From positions 248,001-312,000 of the forward strand of contig JABCZD010000007.1 in NCBI GenBank assembly GCA_013289855.1: DNA of 64,000 nt, in the 5' to 3' direction. The first letter of the stretch is position 1. Every line of letters starts with the position of its first letter. The DNA comes from Acidobacteriota bacterium. GTDB taxonomy: Bacteria > Acidobacteriota > Terriglobia > Acidiferrales > UBA7541. The notes under the pieces were generated by a model. That model was not told the origin of the DNA. It made no database searches and worked only from the letters and a program-made list of their open reading frames with translations. Made by a program: the position numbers and the translations under genes. Below, in pieces: positions 46,286 to 54,944 of this stretch.

Positions 46286-47077
46286 TTAGCTCGCTTCTCC
46301 CCCGAGGGTCCCCGTCGCAAAGGCTGTGGCCTCGCGAGTTTTCAGAACGCCATGCTCCAGTCCTACGATACGATCACACCGTGCGGCGAGCGCCAAATTG
46401 TGCGTCGCAATGAGCGACGTCAACTGATGCGCGCGGTGCAATCGCTCAAGCAACTCGAACATGGCCCAAGCATTCTGCTCGTCCAGATCTCCGGTAGGTT
46501 CATCTGCCAGCAACACTCGCGGCCCGGTGACGAGCGCCCGGGCAATCGCCACGCGTTGCTGTTCCCCTCCGGAAAGTTCCCCTGCGCGGTGGTCGGCGCG
46601 ATTTCCCAAACCGACCTCCGCTAGCCACTTCCGCGCTACTTGCAGCGCTGAAGCAGAATCTCCGCCACGCAAAAGCAGTGGCATGGCCACATTCTCCGCT
46701 GCCGTAAAATCCGGCAGCAACTGGTGACGTTGCCACAAAAAACCAACGGCGCAATTGCGAAATTTCGCCAGCGCCGCTTCATTATTTGTTTCAATTGCTT
46801 TCGATTCGAAGTATATAGCACCGCTTGTTGGCGTGTCTAGCGCAGCAAGCAGATGCAGCAAAGTACTTTTTCCGGCCCCTGAAGGCGCCACGATCGCCAC
46901 CATCTCGGAATTCTGCAGCGTGATGCTCGCGTCGGCCAAAACCGTCAGCGCATTTTCTGCCGCGCCGTAAACTTTGCGTAAATTGCGCCCCTCGAGCACT
47001 GGACTTCTTCCCGACGCGGGATTCTTCCCGCTCGCCGTGGCCGAATCTTGCGCCGAATTTTCTTCGCTGCGCGTCAT
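46286..47077 (-). CDS. LolD-like ABC transporter ATPase
   Basis: A 263-residue ATPase with Walker A APSGAGKSTLLHLL, Q-loop FLWQRHQLLPDFTAAENV, signature LSGGEQQRVAIARAL and Walker B VLLADEPTGDLD. LPDFTAAENV and the DEPTGDLD sequence fit LolD/MacB-type ATPases, and a LolC/E-like permease is encoded upstream, so lipoprotein release toward the outer membrane is likely. Start at the ATG at 47077 is preferred; the frame is open to a TTG at 47206. It ends two bases before clpC, whose GTG may depend on the same message. A 394-base gap follows the permease. Confidence 0.88.
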   Translation of the reverse strand: MTRSEENSAQDSATASGKNPASGRSPVLEGRNLRKVYGAAENALTVLADASITLQNSEMVAIVAPSGAGKSTLLHLLAALDTPTSGAIYFESKAIETNNEAALAKFRNCAVGFLWQRHQLLPDFTAAENVAMPLLLRGGDSASALQVARKWLAEVGLGNRADHRAGELSGGEQQRVAIARALVTGPRVLLADEPTGDLDEQNAWAMFELLERLHRAHQLTSLIATHNLALAARCDRIVGLEHGVLKTREATAFATGTLGGEAS

Positions 47078-47471
47078 GTGGCTGGTTGCGGGGTGGCGTC
47101 CGTCGTCAATCCCCGGCGCTTCGCTCTCCACTACCTTCTTAGATGCCGGAAAAGTCCTAGATGTGGCTGCTCCCGGTTGCAGCAACCTGCTAGCCCCGAA
47201 AGCCAAAATGTTTCCCTTTTCTGGCCCTTCCTGGCCTCGCCAAAACCGGCCGCCACCGAGCTATTGTGGTACCAAATCGGTACCGCCCTAACCCCGCTTC
47301 TTTTCAATAGCTTGCAGCCGGCCGGCCGAACCCAAAAAAATGGACGTGTTCCTCCGCTTCTGTGTGCAGTTTTCTACACCTTCCTAGTAGCAAACGGTGC
47401 GCCAAATCGGCCCCAGAAAGCGCCACCCTTCGCTGTCCGCGATTTCCGCTACCGATCCTCCCGGACGTTGC
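47078..47471. other. Gap between lolD-like and lolC-like genes
   Basis: No believable gene. It contains two GGTACC sites 12 bases apart (from about 47268) and a GC-rich CCGGCCGGCC run. A 165-codon plus-strand frame crosses it but has no family features. It may hold a promoter for the ATPase, though none is convincing. Confidence 0.45.
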
Positions 47472-48698
47472 TCACTCGTAACGCAAAATTTCCACCGGCA
47501 GCAATCGCGATGCCGCGCGCGCCGGCAAAATCGTGGCCGCCGTAGCGATCGCCATGGCCACCAGCGCGATCCACACGCCATCCATAATATTAGGATGAAA
47601 CGGCACGTACGGCACCGCGTACACCTGCGGATCCAGCGGAATCAAGCGATACACTCCCGCCACCCACGAAAATAAATACCCCACGGCCAGTCCAATAATC
47701 GTTCCCGTCGCGCCAACGCTAATTCCCTGCCACAAAAAAATAGTGCGAATCTGTTCGCGTCGCGCGCCCATGGACATCAGCACCGCAATGTCGCGCGCTT
47801 TGTCCGTAACCGTCATGGAAAGCACCACCAATATATTTAGCCCCGCCACAAAAGTAATCAGCCCAATAAAAACCGCGGTAACTAATTTCTCTAGCCGTAG
47901 CGCGCGAAACAGCGCGCGGTTCTGGTCCATCCATGTGCTTGCAGAAAATCCATCTCCCGCGGCATGTTCCGCTTCGCGTGCAATTTCCTCCGCCCGCTCC
48001 GGCTGCAGCAGGCGAAACTCCAGCACGTTTACAATGTCCCCCGCGCCAGAAAGCATTTGCGCCGCAGGCAGGGTCATGAAACACCAGTTGGCGTCGTAAT
48101 CGTAAAAGCCCGAATCAAACACGCCGGTGATGCGAAACCGCCGCGTCCGCGGCATCAATCCAAATGGCGTCAGCCGTCCCTGCGGACTAATCAGCGTAAC
48201 GTAATCCCCCGGCGCCAATTTCCAATCCCCGGCAAGCTGCCGCCCCACAATCAGCGCGTCAATCCCGTCCACGTCCGCCGAAAAATCCAGCTGGCCTGCC
48301 ACAATATGCCGCAGCGCTTCATCGCTGCGCTCTTCTCGCGCCGGATCAACGCCCTTGGTCACCACGCCACGCGCATCTCCGGCGAAGGACATCAGCACCG
48401 GCTGATACACCGCGGGCGTCACCGATTTAACCCCGGGCAGCGCCGCCAGTTTGCTGGCGATCTCTTCGTAATTGTGAATGCCGCCGGAGCCCGGCCGCGT
48501 CAAAGAGATATGCGCCGTCACACCCAGCAATCGATCTTGCAACGTCTCGCGAAATCCCGTATTCATGGACAACGCAATCACCAGCGTAGCCACTCCAGCG
48601 GCCACGCCGACGATCGAAAATAGCGTCACCAGCCGCAGCACCGCCGGCCGGTACGGCGATCGCAGATACCTCCGCGCCACAAACCATTCAAATCGCAT
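47472..48698 (-). CDS. LolC/LolE-like ABC transporter permease
   Basis: A 408-residue permease. The N-terminus (FEWFVARRYLRSPYRP, hydrophobic helix IVGVAAGVATLVIALSMNTG) and a large periplasmic domain are followed by three transmembrane segments with the FtsX motif (MTVTDKARDIAVLMSMGARR). This is the layout of LolC/LolE, which extract mature lipoproteins from the inner membrane and pass them to LolA. The ATPase gene is 394 bases downstream. Only one permease gene is visible; it may act as a homodimer. Confidence 0.88.
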   Translation of the reverse strand: MRFEWFVARRYLRSPYRPAVLRLVTLFSIVGVAAGVATLVIALSMNTGFRETLQDRLLGVTAHISLTRPGSGGIHNYEEIASKLAALPGVKSVTPAVYQPVLMSFAGDARGVVTKGVDPAREERSDEALRHIVAGQLDFSADVDGIDALIVGRQLAGDWKLAPGDYVTLISPQGRLTPFGLMPRTRRFRITGVFDSGFYDYDANWCFMTLPAAQMLSGAGDIVNVLEFRLLQPERAEEIAREAEHAAGDGFSASTWMDQNRALFRALRLEKLVTAVFIGLITFVAGLNILVVLSMTVTDKARDIAVLMSMGARREQIRTIFLWQGISVGATGTIIGLAVGYLFSWVAGVYRLIPLDPQVYAVPYVPFHPNIMDGVWIALVAMAIATAATILPARAASRLLPVEILRYE

Positions 48699-48712
48699 AT
48701 CGCAGTCGCTTT

Positions 48713-48747
48713 TGTAGCGGCCGCTTTCCGAAGCGGTCGCTTTTTTT
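48713..48747 (+). repeat. TGTAG-flanked palindromic repeat, copy 8
   Basis: TGTAGCGGCCGCTTTCCGAA followed by GCGGTCGC and seven T residues. The T-run makes it a possible terminator for plus-strand transcripts. It separates lolC from the small gene. Confidence 0.7.
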
Positions 48748-48761
48748 CGCGATGGGTTCCA

Positions 48762-48983
48762 CTACACTCGCGCCCGCTTATTCGGGCTCGACAGGAGCAG
48801 CTTACACAAATAACCGACAATATACGGAGGCGCCGCCCTTTCAGTAAGATCCTGATTTTTGACGAGGTCAGAAATGCCCTTATTCAGCAACTTCCAGTAA
48901 CGGTGGGATTCGTAGTTTTCGTAAGGATGGCTAGGTGTATCTTCATGGGCTATTCGCTTCGCCTTCATTCGCTTTTGACTCAT
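48762..48983 (-). CDS. Small conserved protein, unknown
   Basis: A 73-residue soluble protein. It starts MSQKRMKAKRIAHEDT, with the central segment HPYENYESHRYWKLLNKGIS and a C-terminal ERAAPPYIVGYLCKLLLSS that reads like a recurring short domain in several phyla. The ATG at 48983 starts 10 bases after the lysS stop, so it is co-transcribed with lysS and probably coupled. An extended start at 49040 would overlap lysS. No function is known to me; a family of small proteins with YIVGYLCK-type ends exists. Confidence 0.7.
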   Translation of the reverse strand: MSQKRMKAKRIAHEDTPSHPYENYESHRYWKLLNKGISDLVKNQDLTERAAPPYIVGYLCKLLLSSPNKRARV

Positions 48984-48993
48984 ATCATCTCGC

Positions 48994-50556
48994 TCATGCA
49001 GTCTCCGCGCTATTGGGCGACTCTTCAGCGCCTCCAGCAATGGGCCGCAACTGCGGAAACAAAATCACATCGCGTATCGACTGCGAATCCGTCAGCAGCA
49101 TCGTCAATCGATCAATGCCGATGCCCTCGCCCGCGGTCGGCGGCATGCCATGCGCCAGCGCGCGAATATAATCCACATCGAGCTGCTTCGGCACCTCGTC
49201 CCCACCCTGCGCAATTTGCGCCAGAAATCGCCGCTCTTGCTCCGCGGGATCATTCAACTCAGAAAATCCATTCGCCACTTCCATCCCCGCAACATAAATC
49301 TCGAATCGCTCCGTGAGCGTCGGATCATCCGGCTTCTGCTTCGAAAGCGGCGAAATGTCCGTCGGAAAATCATAAAGAATCGTCGGCTGAACCAGCTTCG
49401 CCTCAGCAAAAGTTTCAAACAGCAGCCCAATCCATTGCCCGGCGCTGAGCACACCCTTCGCGGCAGCGTAAGGAGCCCCAGCAGGTTTCGCCCACGCGTT
49501 GTAACGCTCCCCAATCCTCGTGGGACCGCCCACGGCAGCCAACTCTTCCGCCGTAGGCGCAGCACCTGCTTCCGCAGGCCAATACTTAATGATGGCCTCG
49601 CGCATGGACAGCCGTTCCATCTTCCCGAAATTCAACTCCAGCTCGCCATATTTCACCACCGTCGAGCCCGTCACCTTCTTCGCCAGCTCCGCGAACAGCT
49701 CCTCATTCAAATCCATCAAATCCCGATAGTTGCTGTACGCCTCATAAAACTCCAGCATCGTAAATTCCGGATTATGCTGCGTGGAAATCCCTTCATTGCG
49801 GAAATTCCGGTTAATCTCATACACCCGATCGAAACCGCCGACCGTCAGCCGCTTCAAATAAAGTTCCGGCGCGATCCGCATAAACAAATCAATGTCCAAA
49901 GTGTTGTGATGCGTCACAAATGGCCGCGCCGCCGCCCCGCCAACCACCGGATGCATCATCGGCGTCTCTACCTCTATATACCCGCGCGCATCAAAGAATT
50001 TCCGCAGCTCCTGTGTAATCCGCGCCCGCGTAACAAATACCTCCCGCGATTTTTCGTTGGCGATCAAATCCAGATAGCGCTGCCGGTAACGAATCTCCAC
50101 GTCCGCCAAGCCATGCCATTTTTCCGGCAGCGGCAGAAACGCCTTCGACAAAAACGTCAGCTCTTCCACCCACACGGATAGCTCATTCGTCTTGGTACGA
50201 AAAAGATGCCCGCGTACTCCAACCGAATCACCCATATCCAGCAAATGAAACAACGCAAATCCCGCTTCCCCCACCACATCCTTGCGCACGTAAATCTGTA
50301 TCCGCGCCCCGCTGCCCTGCAAATGCACGAATCCCGCCTTGCCCATCAGCCGGTATGAAACGATGCGTCCTGCAGTGCGCACCTCTACTTTTTTCGCCTC
50401 CAGCTCCGCGGCCTCCGCCTTGCCAAATTCCGCTACAATCGCCGCCGGCGTATGCGTCCAGCGAAACTCGTGCGGATACGCCGCGTGCCCCAGCGCCTGA
50501 ATCTGTTCCAGCTTTTTCTGCCGCTGTTCAAACTGGTCTCGTGGCTCAAATTGCAA
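48994..50556 (-). CDS. lysS: Lysyl-tRNA synthetase, class II
   Basis: Charges tRNA-Lys. The 520-residue protein contains an OB-fold anticodon domain (VRTAGRIVSYRLMGKAGFVHL), motif 1 (GYIEVETPMMHPVVGGAAAR), motif 2 (FRNEGISTQHNPEFTMLEFY) and motif 3 (GEGIGIDRLTMLLT). The TTG start at 50556 is chosen because GAGGAA lies eight to nine bases upstream; the frame is open to 50694. A promoter at 50589-50618 fits a 26-base leader. The gene heads the minus-strand block that includes lolC. Confidence 0.96.
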   Translation of the reverse strand: MQFEPRDQFEQRQKKLEQIQALGHAAYPHEFRWTHTPAAIVAEFGKAEAAELEAKKVEVRTAGRIVSYRLMGKAGFVHLQGSGARIQIYVRKDVVGEAGFALFHLLDMGDSVGVRGHLFRTKTNELSVWVEELTFLSKAFLPLPEKWHGLADVEIRYRQRYLDLIANEKSREVFVTRARITQELRKFFDARGYIEVETPMMHPVVGGAAARPFVTHHNTLDIDLFMRIAPELYLKRLTVGGFDRVYEINRNFRNEGISTQHNPEFTMLEFYEAYSNYRDLMDLNEELFAELAKKVTGSTVVKYGELELNFGKMERLSMREAIIKYWPAEAGAAPTAEELAAVGGPTRIGERYNAWAKPAGAPYAAAKGVLSAGQWIGLLFETFAEAKLVQPTILYDFPTDISPLSKQKPDDPTLTERFEIYVAGMEVANGFSELNDPAEQERRFLAQIAQGGDEVPKQLDVDYIRALAHGMPPTAGEGIGIDRLTMLLTDSQSIRDVILFPQLRPIAGGAEESPNSAETA

Positions 50557-50588
50557 AGGACAATTCCTCTCAAAAAACGTAGCACGCG

Positions 50589-50618
50589 AGTATAGCGGCC
50601 CGCGCTGCTTGGGGGCAA
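50589..50618 (-). promoter_or_regulatory. Promoter of lysS
   Basis: TTGCCC (50618-50613) and TATACT (50594-50589) on the minus strand are separated by 18 bases. Transcription begins near 50582. Confidence 0.6.
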
Positions 50619-50680
50619 CAATGCGAGTCCGCGCTGAAATTCCCTTGGTTGTATATCTCTCTGATACACGTGCATACTTC

Positions 50681-50711
50681 TTGACGTTAACCACTCAATG
50701 TTGTTATAACA
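50681..50711 (+). promoter_or_regulatory. Promoter with palindromic -10 region
   Basis: TTGACG (50681-50686) and TATAAC (50705-50710), 18-base spacer. TGTTATAACA (50702-50711) is a perfect 10-bp palindrome over the -10 box, a likely operator. Confidence 0.6.
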
Positions 50712-50846
50712 TAACAGTCGCGCGCAAACTGATGCCGCCTGCGGTCCTATGGGAAATGGCCGCCAGGCTTCCGGTTCGGCTTTTTCGCGCGCCACCCAAT
50801 TGCATCGCTGGTTCGCTTTGTGAATCCAGCTAAGGAGTGTTTCCTG

Positions 50847-51122
50847 ATGTCCCACTCTTTCCTATCCCCGGAGCGTGACCACCTCGGGCAACTCGATCCC
50901 TCCGCCGCCCGCATGGATATGCAGGCCGTCGTCGAGCACAGCCTGCAAGAAATCCTGCTCGTCTGCGCCGAAGCTTGCGCCGCGCGCCGCTCCGCCCCCG
51001 AAGGCAGCGCCGAGTGGCACAAGCGCACCGGCGAAATCCTGGCCTGCGGCAAATTGACGAACATCCTCTACCACCTGCAAGAAAGCCTCCGCGCACAAGA
51101 GTCCCACCACCTTTGCCATTGA
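50847..51122 (+). CDS. Small soluble protein, unknown
   Basis: A 91-residue protein with AAGGAG nine bases upstream of the ATG at 50847. It is helical (MQAVVEHSLQEILLVCAEAC, TGEILACGKLTNILYHLQES), with four Cys and a His-rich end (SHHLCH). No known domain is recognised. The upstream promoter with a palindromic -10 region suggests specific regulation. A nine-codon upstream extension from 50820 is possible but lacks support. Confidence 0.65.
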   Translation: MSHSFLSPERDHLGQLDPSAARMDMQAVVEHSLQEILLVCAEACAARRSAPEGSAEWHKRTGEILACGKLTNILYHLQESLRAQESHHLCH

Positions 51123-51195
51123 CTGGCCCGCTCCTCAGCCAACAGTTCTTCCCTCCCCTTCCTTGGAAATAGGTCAGTTTTCGGTAAGCGCTTAG

Positions 51196-52275
51196 TCAGG
51201 ACTTAGGCTGCTTACCATACTCGGGGCTCCGATTTTGAGGGAATCTCTCAAGGACGGCATCGTTCCCGACAGACTGAAGAACAAATTGGGCGTCAAAAAG
51301 TCCCATCTGACCAAAACCCAGAAAATCAGCACGGTCCGTATCCGTCCGTTTCAAGTGGAATGCGTGTACATCTTCCGAGACTGCATCAATTCTTCCAGTG
51401 AAGGTTGCCGCGAGGCGATAAAACGTCAGCGCACCAACATCTTCTTTCAAATTACGCTCGTCCAATTTAGCCCGGGCTCTCATCAATTTCTGATATCTCT
51501 GGAAATTAGAGTCCTGAACCAATTTCACTGGAACCGGGAGTATCAGTTTCCCCTCAGCATCTTCCGAGCCTAACCTCGCTCCCCCGCTAACGAATGCCTC
51601 CAAATCCGGCGGGCCTTCTCCATCTCCGTACCCAAACCAAAGTGTGCGGGAACACCCGTCTGCGCCTAACTCCGAGTACTCAAAATTCCCGGAAACGTAT
51701 CCATGAATTCGCACCATCTTGTTATTGAATGCGGAGGGATGTTCAAGAATGGCGCATACGGTGGTCTCAATCGGTATCTGCCTAGCCACAGGTTGCGATT
51801 CCTGCTCGTTCACCGGGGTTATGCACGCAAGCACGCCTTCTTGCGTGCTCCCTAGACGCACGGGCTTCACACAAGTTGTTACTCTTATGCGATTGTCGTC
51901 ATAAACCTGCGACTTCTTTCCTAAGCCGAAGCGGAGGAGCCCCCTCGAATCGTATTCGACTTCATAAATGTTCCCGACAGCATCACCTGCCAACCCGTAG
52001 GCGAACCTGAAAAATCCGAACGTCGTACCGGAATACAAAACGTAGAAGGGCTTCAGACCCTCAAACGCGGCCCTGATACAAAGTGATACCTTGCCGTCTG
52101 GCCGGTTCATGGTTGTGCTTCCACAATCAACTGTCTTTCCACCGTTTGAGGCGGACAGCGACGTCAGGCGCTTGCTAATGAGTTGCTCGTCCGGATCGGA
52201 TTGAGTCTGCGCTTTTGTGAATGACGCGGAAACGATGCCGACAACAGCCGATATCAATAAGGTGCTGAATTTCAT
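51196..52275 (-). CDS. Secreted protein, unknown, lower GC
   Basis: A 359-residue exported protein (signal peptide KFSTLLISAVVGIVSASFTK). The body contains several Cys and Tyr pairs, and a stretch ETTVCAILEHPSAFNNKMVR followed by IHGYVSGNFEYSELG, which reads like a small beta domain. The coding region has a GC content near 50 percent, lower than neighbours, so recent acquisition is possible. ATG at 52275 is chosen for the signal peptide; the frame is open to 52338. No family is recognised. Confidence 0.7.
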   Translation of the reverse strand: MKFSTLLISAVVGIVSASFTKAQTQSDPDEQLISKRLTSLSASNGGKTVDCGSTTMNRPDGKVSLCIRAAFEGLKPFYVLYSGTTFGFFRFAYGLAGDAVGNIYEVEYDSRGLLRFGLGKKSQVYDDNRIRVTTCVKPVRLGSTQEGVLACITPVNEQESQPVARQIPIETTVCAILEHPSAFNNKMVRIHGYVSGNFEYSELGADGCSRTLWFGYGDGEGPPDLEAFVSGGARLGSEDAEGKLILPVPVKLVQDSNFQRYQKLMRARAKLDERNLKEDVGALTFYRLAATFTGRIDAVSEDVHAFHLKRTDTDRADFLGFGQMGLFDAQFVLQSVGNDAVLERFPQNRSPEYGKQPKS

Positions 52276-52534
52276 TCGCGCGGCCCTCACTCCATTTGAC
52301 ACCGACATCCGAAAAAGAGTGGCCCGCATAATGTCCAAAACGGACTCCGGGGTTTGACACCTCGGATTGTGATAAGTCGGAGTACCGGAAACTGCCCCCT
52401 ACCGTCTCTCTCCAAATTTCCACTTGTTCTAACCTTTTGTGGTATGCTGCCCGCCGTGGTTCTCTTGGGAGACCCGCTTGATTGCACCCCGCCCGGCTTC
52501 AGGCGCATCTGTCCACACGGATTGGTACGGCTGG

Positions 52535-53191
52535 ATGCCCGATGCCAAACTGAATGCCTTCCGTGTGTATTCGAACGATTCCGAAACTTGCTACGTAATG
52601 CTCAGCGTTTCCCTCGATGAAGCCATCGGCCTTCGTGAATCGGGTCATCTCAGAAAATCCTGTCAAGCCGTCGACGTAACTCCCGCCTTATGCTCCCGCC
52701 TCACCGACCGTTTGGAAGGCTTGCTCGCTTCCCTTGATGAACACGCCAAACATTACGGAATCATTCCGAGTATTGCTCCTCTGGATCCCGCGAACTTCCG
52801 CAGCGCCCGCGGCCAGCGCTCCGCGCGAATGAGTTCCATGCTAAGCCGCGTGCTCTTGTCCCAGCGCGCACAGTTTCTCAGCAAGGTCACCTCCCTGCGA
52901 GACATGGTCACCGATTTCGATGTCGACTTCCGCAACGCTGCCCAGCATCTGGCAGGCGGCGCGGCGGTAAACTGTGCTCCCCTGTGGCTGGCCCTGGACC
53001 ACAATCACTACGATCTAAACACCTGCTTTCGCGAGACCATGGTCTTGCTCAAGTGCTTCCTCCGGGCCCTCCCGGACGACCAGCTGCTCTCCTTCCAGAA
53101 AACCGTAGACTCCCGCATGATGGCGCGCCTGCTCAAACCGCAGCGCAAGCTCATCCGCCGTAGACGTGTACCCCAGTTCGCGGGAGAATAA
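52535..53191 (+). CDS. Soluble protein, unknown
   Basis: A 218-residue, mostly helical protein with no signal or membrane segment. Motif-like segments include LNAFRVYSNDSETCYVMLSV and a basic C-terminus (RLLKPQRKLIRRRRVPQFAG) that could bind nucleic acid. Start is uncertain: the frame is open to 52439, and the ATG at 52535 is preferred because the upstream codons look unlike the body. It is transcribed divergently from the lower-GC gene. No family is recognised. Confidence 0.55.
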   Translation: MPDAKLNAFRVYSNDSETCYVMLSVSLDEAIGLRESGHLRKSCQAVDVTPALCSRLTDRLEGLLASLDEHAKHYGIIPSIAPLDPANFRSARGQRSARMSSMLSRVLLSQRAQFLSKVTSLRDMVTDFDVDFRNAAQHLAGGAAVNCAPLWLALDHNHYDLNTCFRETMVLLKCFLRALPDDQLLSFQKTVDSRMMARLLKPQRKLIRRRRVPQFAGE

Positions 53192-53405
53192 GCCACTGCC
53201 ATAAAAGCAGTCTTCCGGCGCTCGCGCCGGGGTGCCCGCTGTCGTTCGTTTCGCGTGGTGTCTAATGTTGTTCCCTACGCAGTCGGCATGCCGTGTCGTC
53301 TGCGCGGCTTCGACGCGTATCTTTTAGACAATCCGCCCGACGGCGAGGACAACTCAAAGGAGCAATCGGTGCATCCGAACGTTTAAATGCGCCGCTATTG
53401 GACCG

Positions 53406-54074
53406 TTGGCCCGAACTCGACCAGCAGCTCCGAGCGGGGTGCCTGTTCAGCAGACACCCAAAACTTTGACTGAAGCGGAAGCCATTCGCCTCGCGCAGGC
53501 GGGCGACGCTGCGGCCTTTGAGTTCCTGTATGGACTCCACGGCCGGCGCGTTTACGCTTTGTGTCTAAGGATGGTTCGTGAGCCATCCGACGCGGAAGAT
53601 TTGATGCAGGAAGCCTTTCTGCAGCTCTTCCGCAAGATCGGGACTTTCCGGGGAGAGTCCGCGTTCTCTACGTGGCTGCATCGCATGACGGTTAACGTCG
53701 TGCTCATGCGCCTGCGCAAGAAAACGCTCCCCGCCACCTCCTTAGACGAGGTCACTGATCCCGATGATGAAACAGGCGGTCCGCGCAAGGATGTCGGAGC
53801 GCCGGATTTGCGCCTGAGCGGTGCGGTGGACCGTGTCAATCTGGAACGTTCGATTGACAAGCTTCCTCCCGGCTACCGCACGGTGTTCACCCTGCACGAT
53901 GTGCAGGGCTACGAACACAACGAGATTGCGGAGATTATGGGTTGCTCGGTGGGCAACTCCAAATCTCAGTTGCACAAGGCCCGTACCCGGCTTCGCGAAT
54001 TGTTGCAGGAAGATATTCGGCAGCACGCTCGCGACGAACGCCACGCCGCCAAGGCCCAGACGGACGGCGGTTAG
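53406..54074 (+). CDS. ECF-type RNA polymerase sigma factor
   Basis: A 222-residue sigma factor. Region 2 contains EFLYGLHGRRVYALCLRMVR and DAEDLMQEAFLQLFRKI, then FSTWLHRMTVNVVLMRLR; region 4 is LPPGYRTVFTLHDVQGYEHN followed by EIAEIMGCSVGNSKSQLHKA. No sigma 3 domain, as expected for extracytoplasmic-function sigmas. TTG at 53406 is used; a GTG at 53439 would shorten by 11 residues. The next gene encodes a zinc-binding anti-sigma and then a secreted protein, making a signal-to-surface module. Confidence 0.93.
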   Translation: MARTRPAAPSGVPVQQTPKTLTEAEAIRLAQAGDAAAFEFLYGLHGRRVYALCLRMVREPSDAEDLMQEAFLQLFRKIGTFRGESAFSTWLHRMTVNVVLMRLRKKTLPATSLDEVTDPDDETGGPRKDVGAPDLRLSGAVDRVNLERSIDKLPPGYRTVFTLHDVQGYEHNEIAEIMGCSVGNSKSQLHKARTRLRELLQEDIRQHARDERHAAKAQTDGG

Positions 54075-54085
54075 CATCGGGCGGT

Positions 54086-54125
54086 TGAGATAGCTTGAGA
54101 TAGCCTCTGAGATAGTCTGAGATAG
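54086..54125 (+). repeat. Four phased TGAGATAG repeats
   Basis: TGAGATAG at 54086, 54096, 54108 and 54118, spaced 10, 12 and 10 bases. They lie just after the sigma gene and before the anti-sigma gene. A helical-turn spacing suggests a protein-binding array, or a slipped repeat. Confidence 0.6.
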
Positions 54126-54211
54126 AATGATGGAAATTGTTGGCTGTGCAGGACCAAAAAAAGAGTTTCGCAGTAGAGCCGAGTACAGGATGCATCACAG
54201 GATGAAGTACC

Positions 54212-54943
54212 ATGCGTAATCCTAAGGGTAGTGGCAAGGGTAGCGGCATGCAGTGCGACGACCTGGTCGACGTCCTCGAACGGGAGGGTCTCGCGCCGCT
54301 TCCGGAAGCCGCTAGCCAACACCTCACCGGCTGCCCTGCCTGCCAGGGCCTGCTGGCGGATTTCAACGCCATCACTGCTGCCGCTCACGAATTGCCTGCT
54401 GAGGTAGAACCTCCCGCTCGCGTCTGGATTTCTCTCCGTAGTCAACTCGTAGCCGAGGGCCTGATTCGTGAGGCAGCCCCAGTCGCCGAACTACCATTGC
54501 CAGCAGACGAATCGCATTCCTGGTGGCACGGCTTCTCCGGGCTCCTGCAAGGCCGCGCTTTGGCCACCGCCGCCGTCGGCTTGCTAATCATCGCCGCGGG
54601 AATCGCTCAGTTGCGCCAACCTCTTACTGCACCGCCCTCTGCGCCGTCGCGCACCGCGGAGCAAGTCCAGGCGCCCGATGCGCTGGCGGACTCCGGCGCG
54701 GCGTTGACGGAACAGGAACATATTCTGCGGACGGCGCAAACCGCGGGAACCCGCGCCTCTTCTCCGGTCGATGATTCTCTGCAAAAGGATCTGCAAACTT
54801 TGGACGCTTTTATCGCGGAGTGCGAGCATCATCTCAAAGCCAATCCGCGAGACCAATTAGCCAGGGAATATCTGGCCGGGGCCTATCAACAAAAAGCCGA
54901 ACTACTTTCCGAGATGTTGGACCGCGGCAGGAGCGTAAACTAA
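54212..54943 (+). CDS. Zinc-finger (zf-HC2) anti-sigma factor
   Basis: A 243-residue membrane-anchored anti-sigma factor. The N-terminal ASQHLTGCPACQGL supplies the HxxxCxxC zinc motif of ZAS anti-sigmas, which hold the ECF sigma inactive. One transmembrane helix (ALATAAVGLLIIAAGIAQL) near residue 115 leads to a periplasmic tail. The ATG at 54248 (MQCDDLVDVLE) is a possible start; the first is at 54212. It lies 137 bases after the sigma gene and is followed by a DUF4097-type gene one base later. Confidence 0.88.
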   Translation: MRNPKGSGKGSGMQCDDLVDVLEREGLAPLPEAASQHLTGCPACQGLLADFNAITAAAHELPAEVEPPARVWISLRSQLVAEGLIREAAPVAELPLPADESHSWWHGFSGLLQGRALATAAVGLLIIAAGIAQLRQPLTAPPSAPSRTAEQVQAPDALADSGAALTEQEHILRTAQTAGTRASSPVDDSLQKDLQTLDAFIAECEHHLKANPRDQLAREYLAGAYQQKAELLSEMLDRGRSVN

Positions 54944-54944
54944 C

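Noticed and set aside
44784..46289. 501-codon plus-strand frame antisense to clpC
   Set aside because: It is the complement of a strongly conserved gene, has His/Phe/Arg-rich shadow composition and no domain features.
47048..47545. 165-codon plus-strand frame across the lolD-lolC gap
   Set aside because: No signal, no conserved pattern, and it overlaps both flanking genes.
49150..50181. 343-codon plus-strand frame antisense to lysS
   Set aside because: Arg/His-rich text from the lysS complement.
53215..53230. CCGGCGCTCGCGCCGG hairpin as a terminator
   Set aside because: No T-run follows; it may be an incidental GC-rich dyad.
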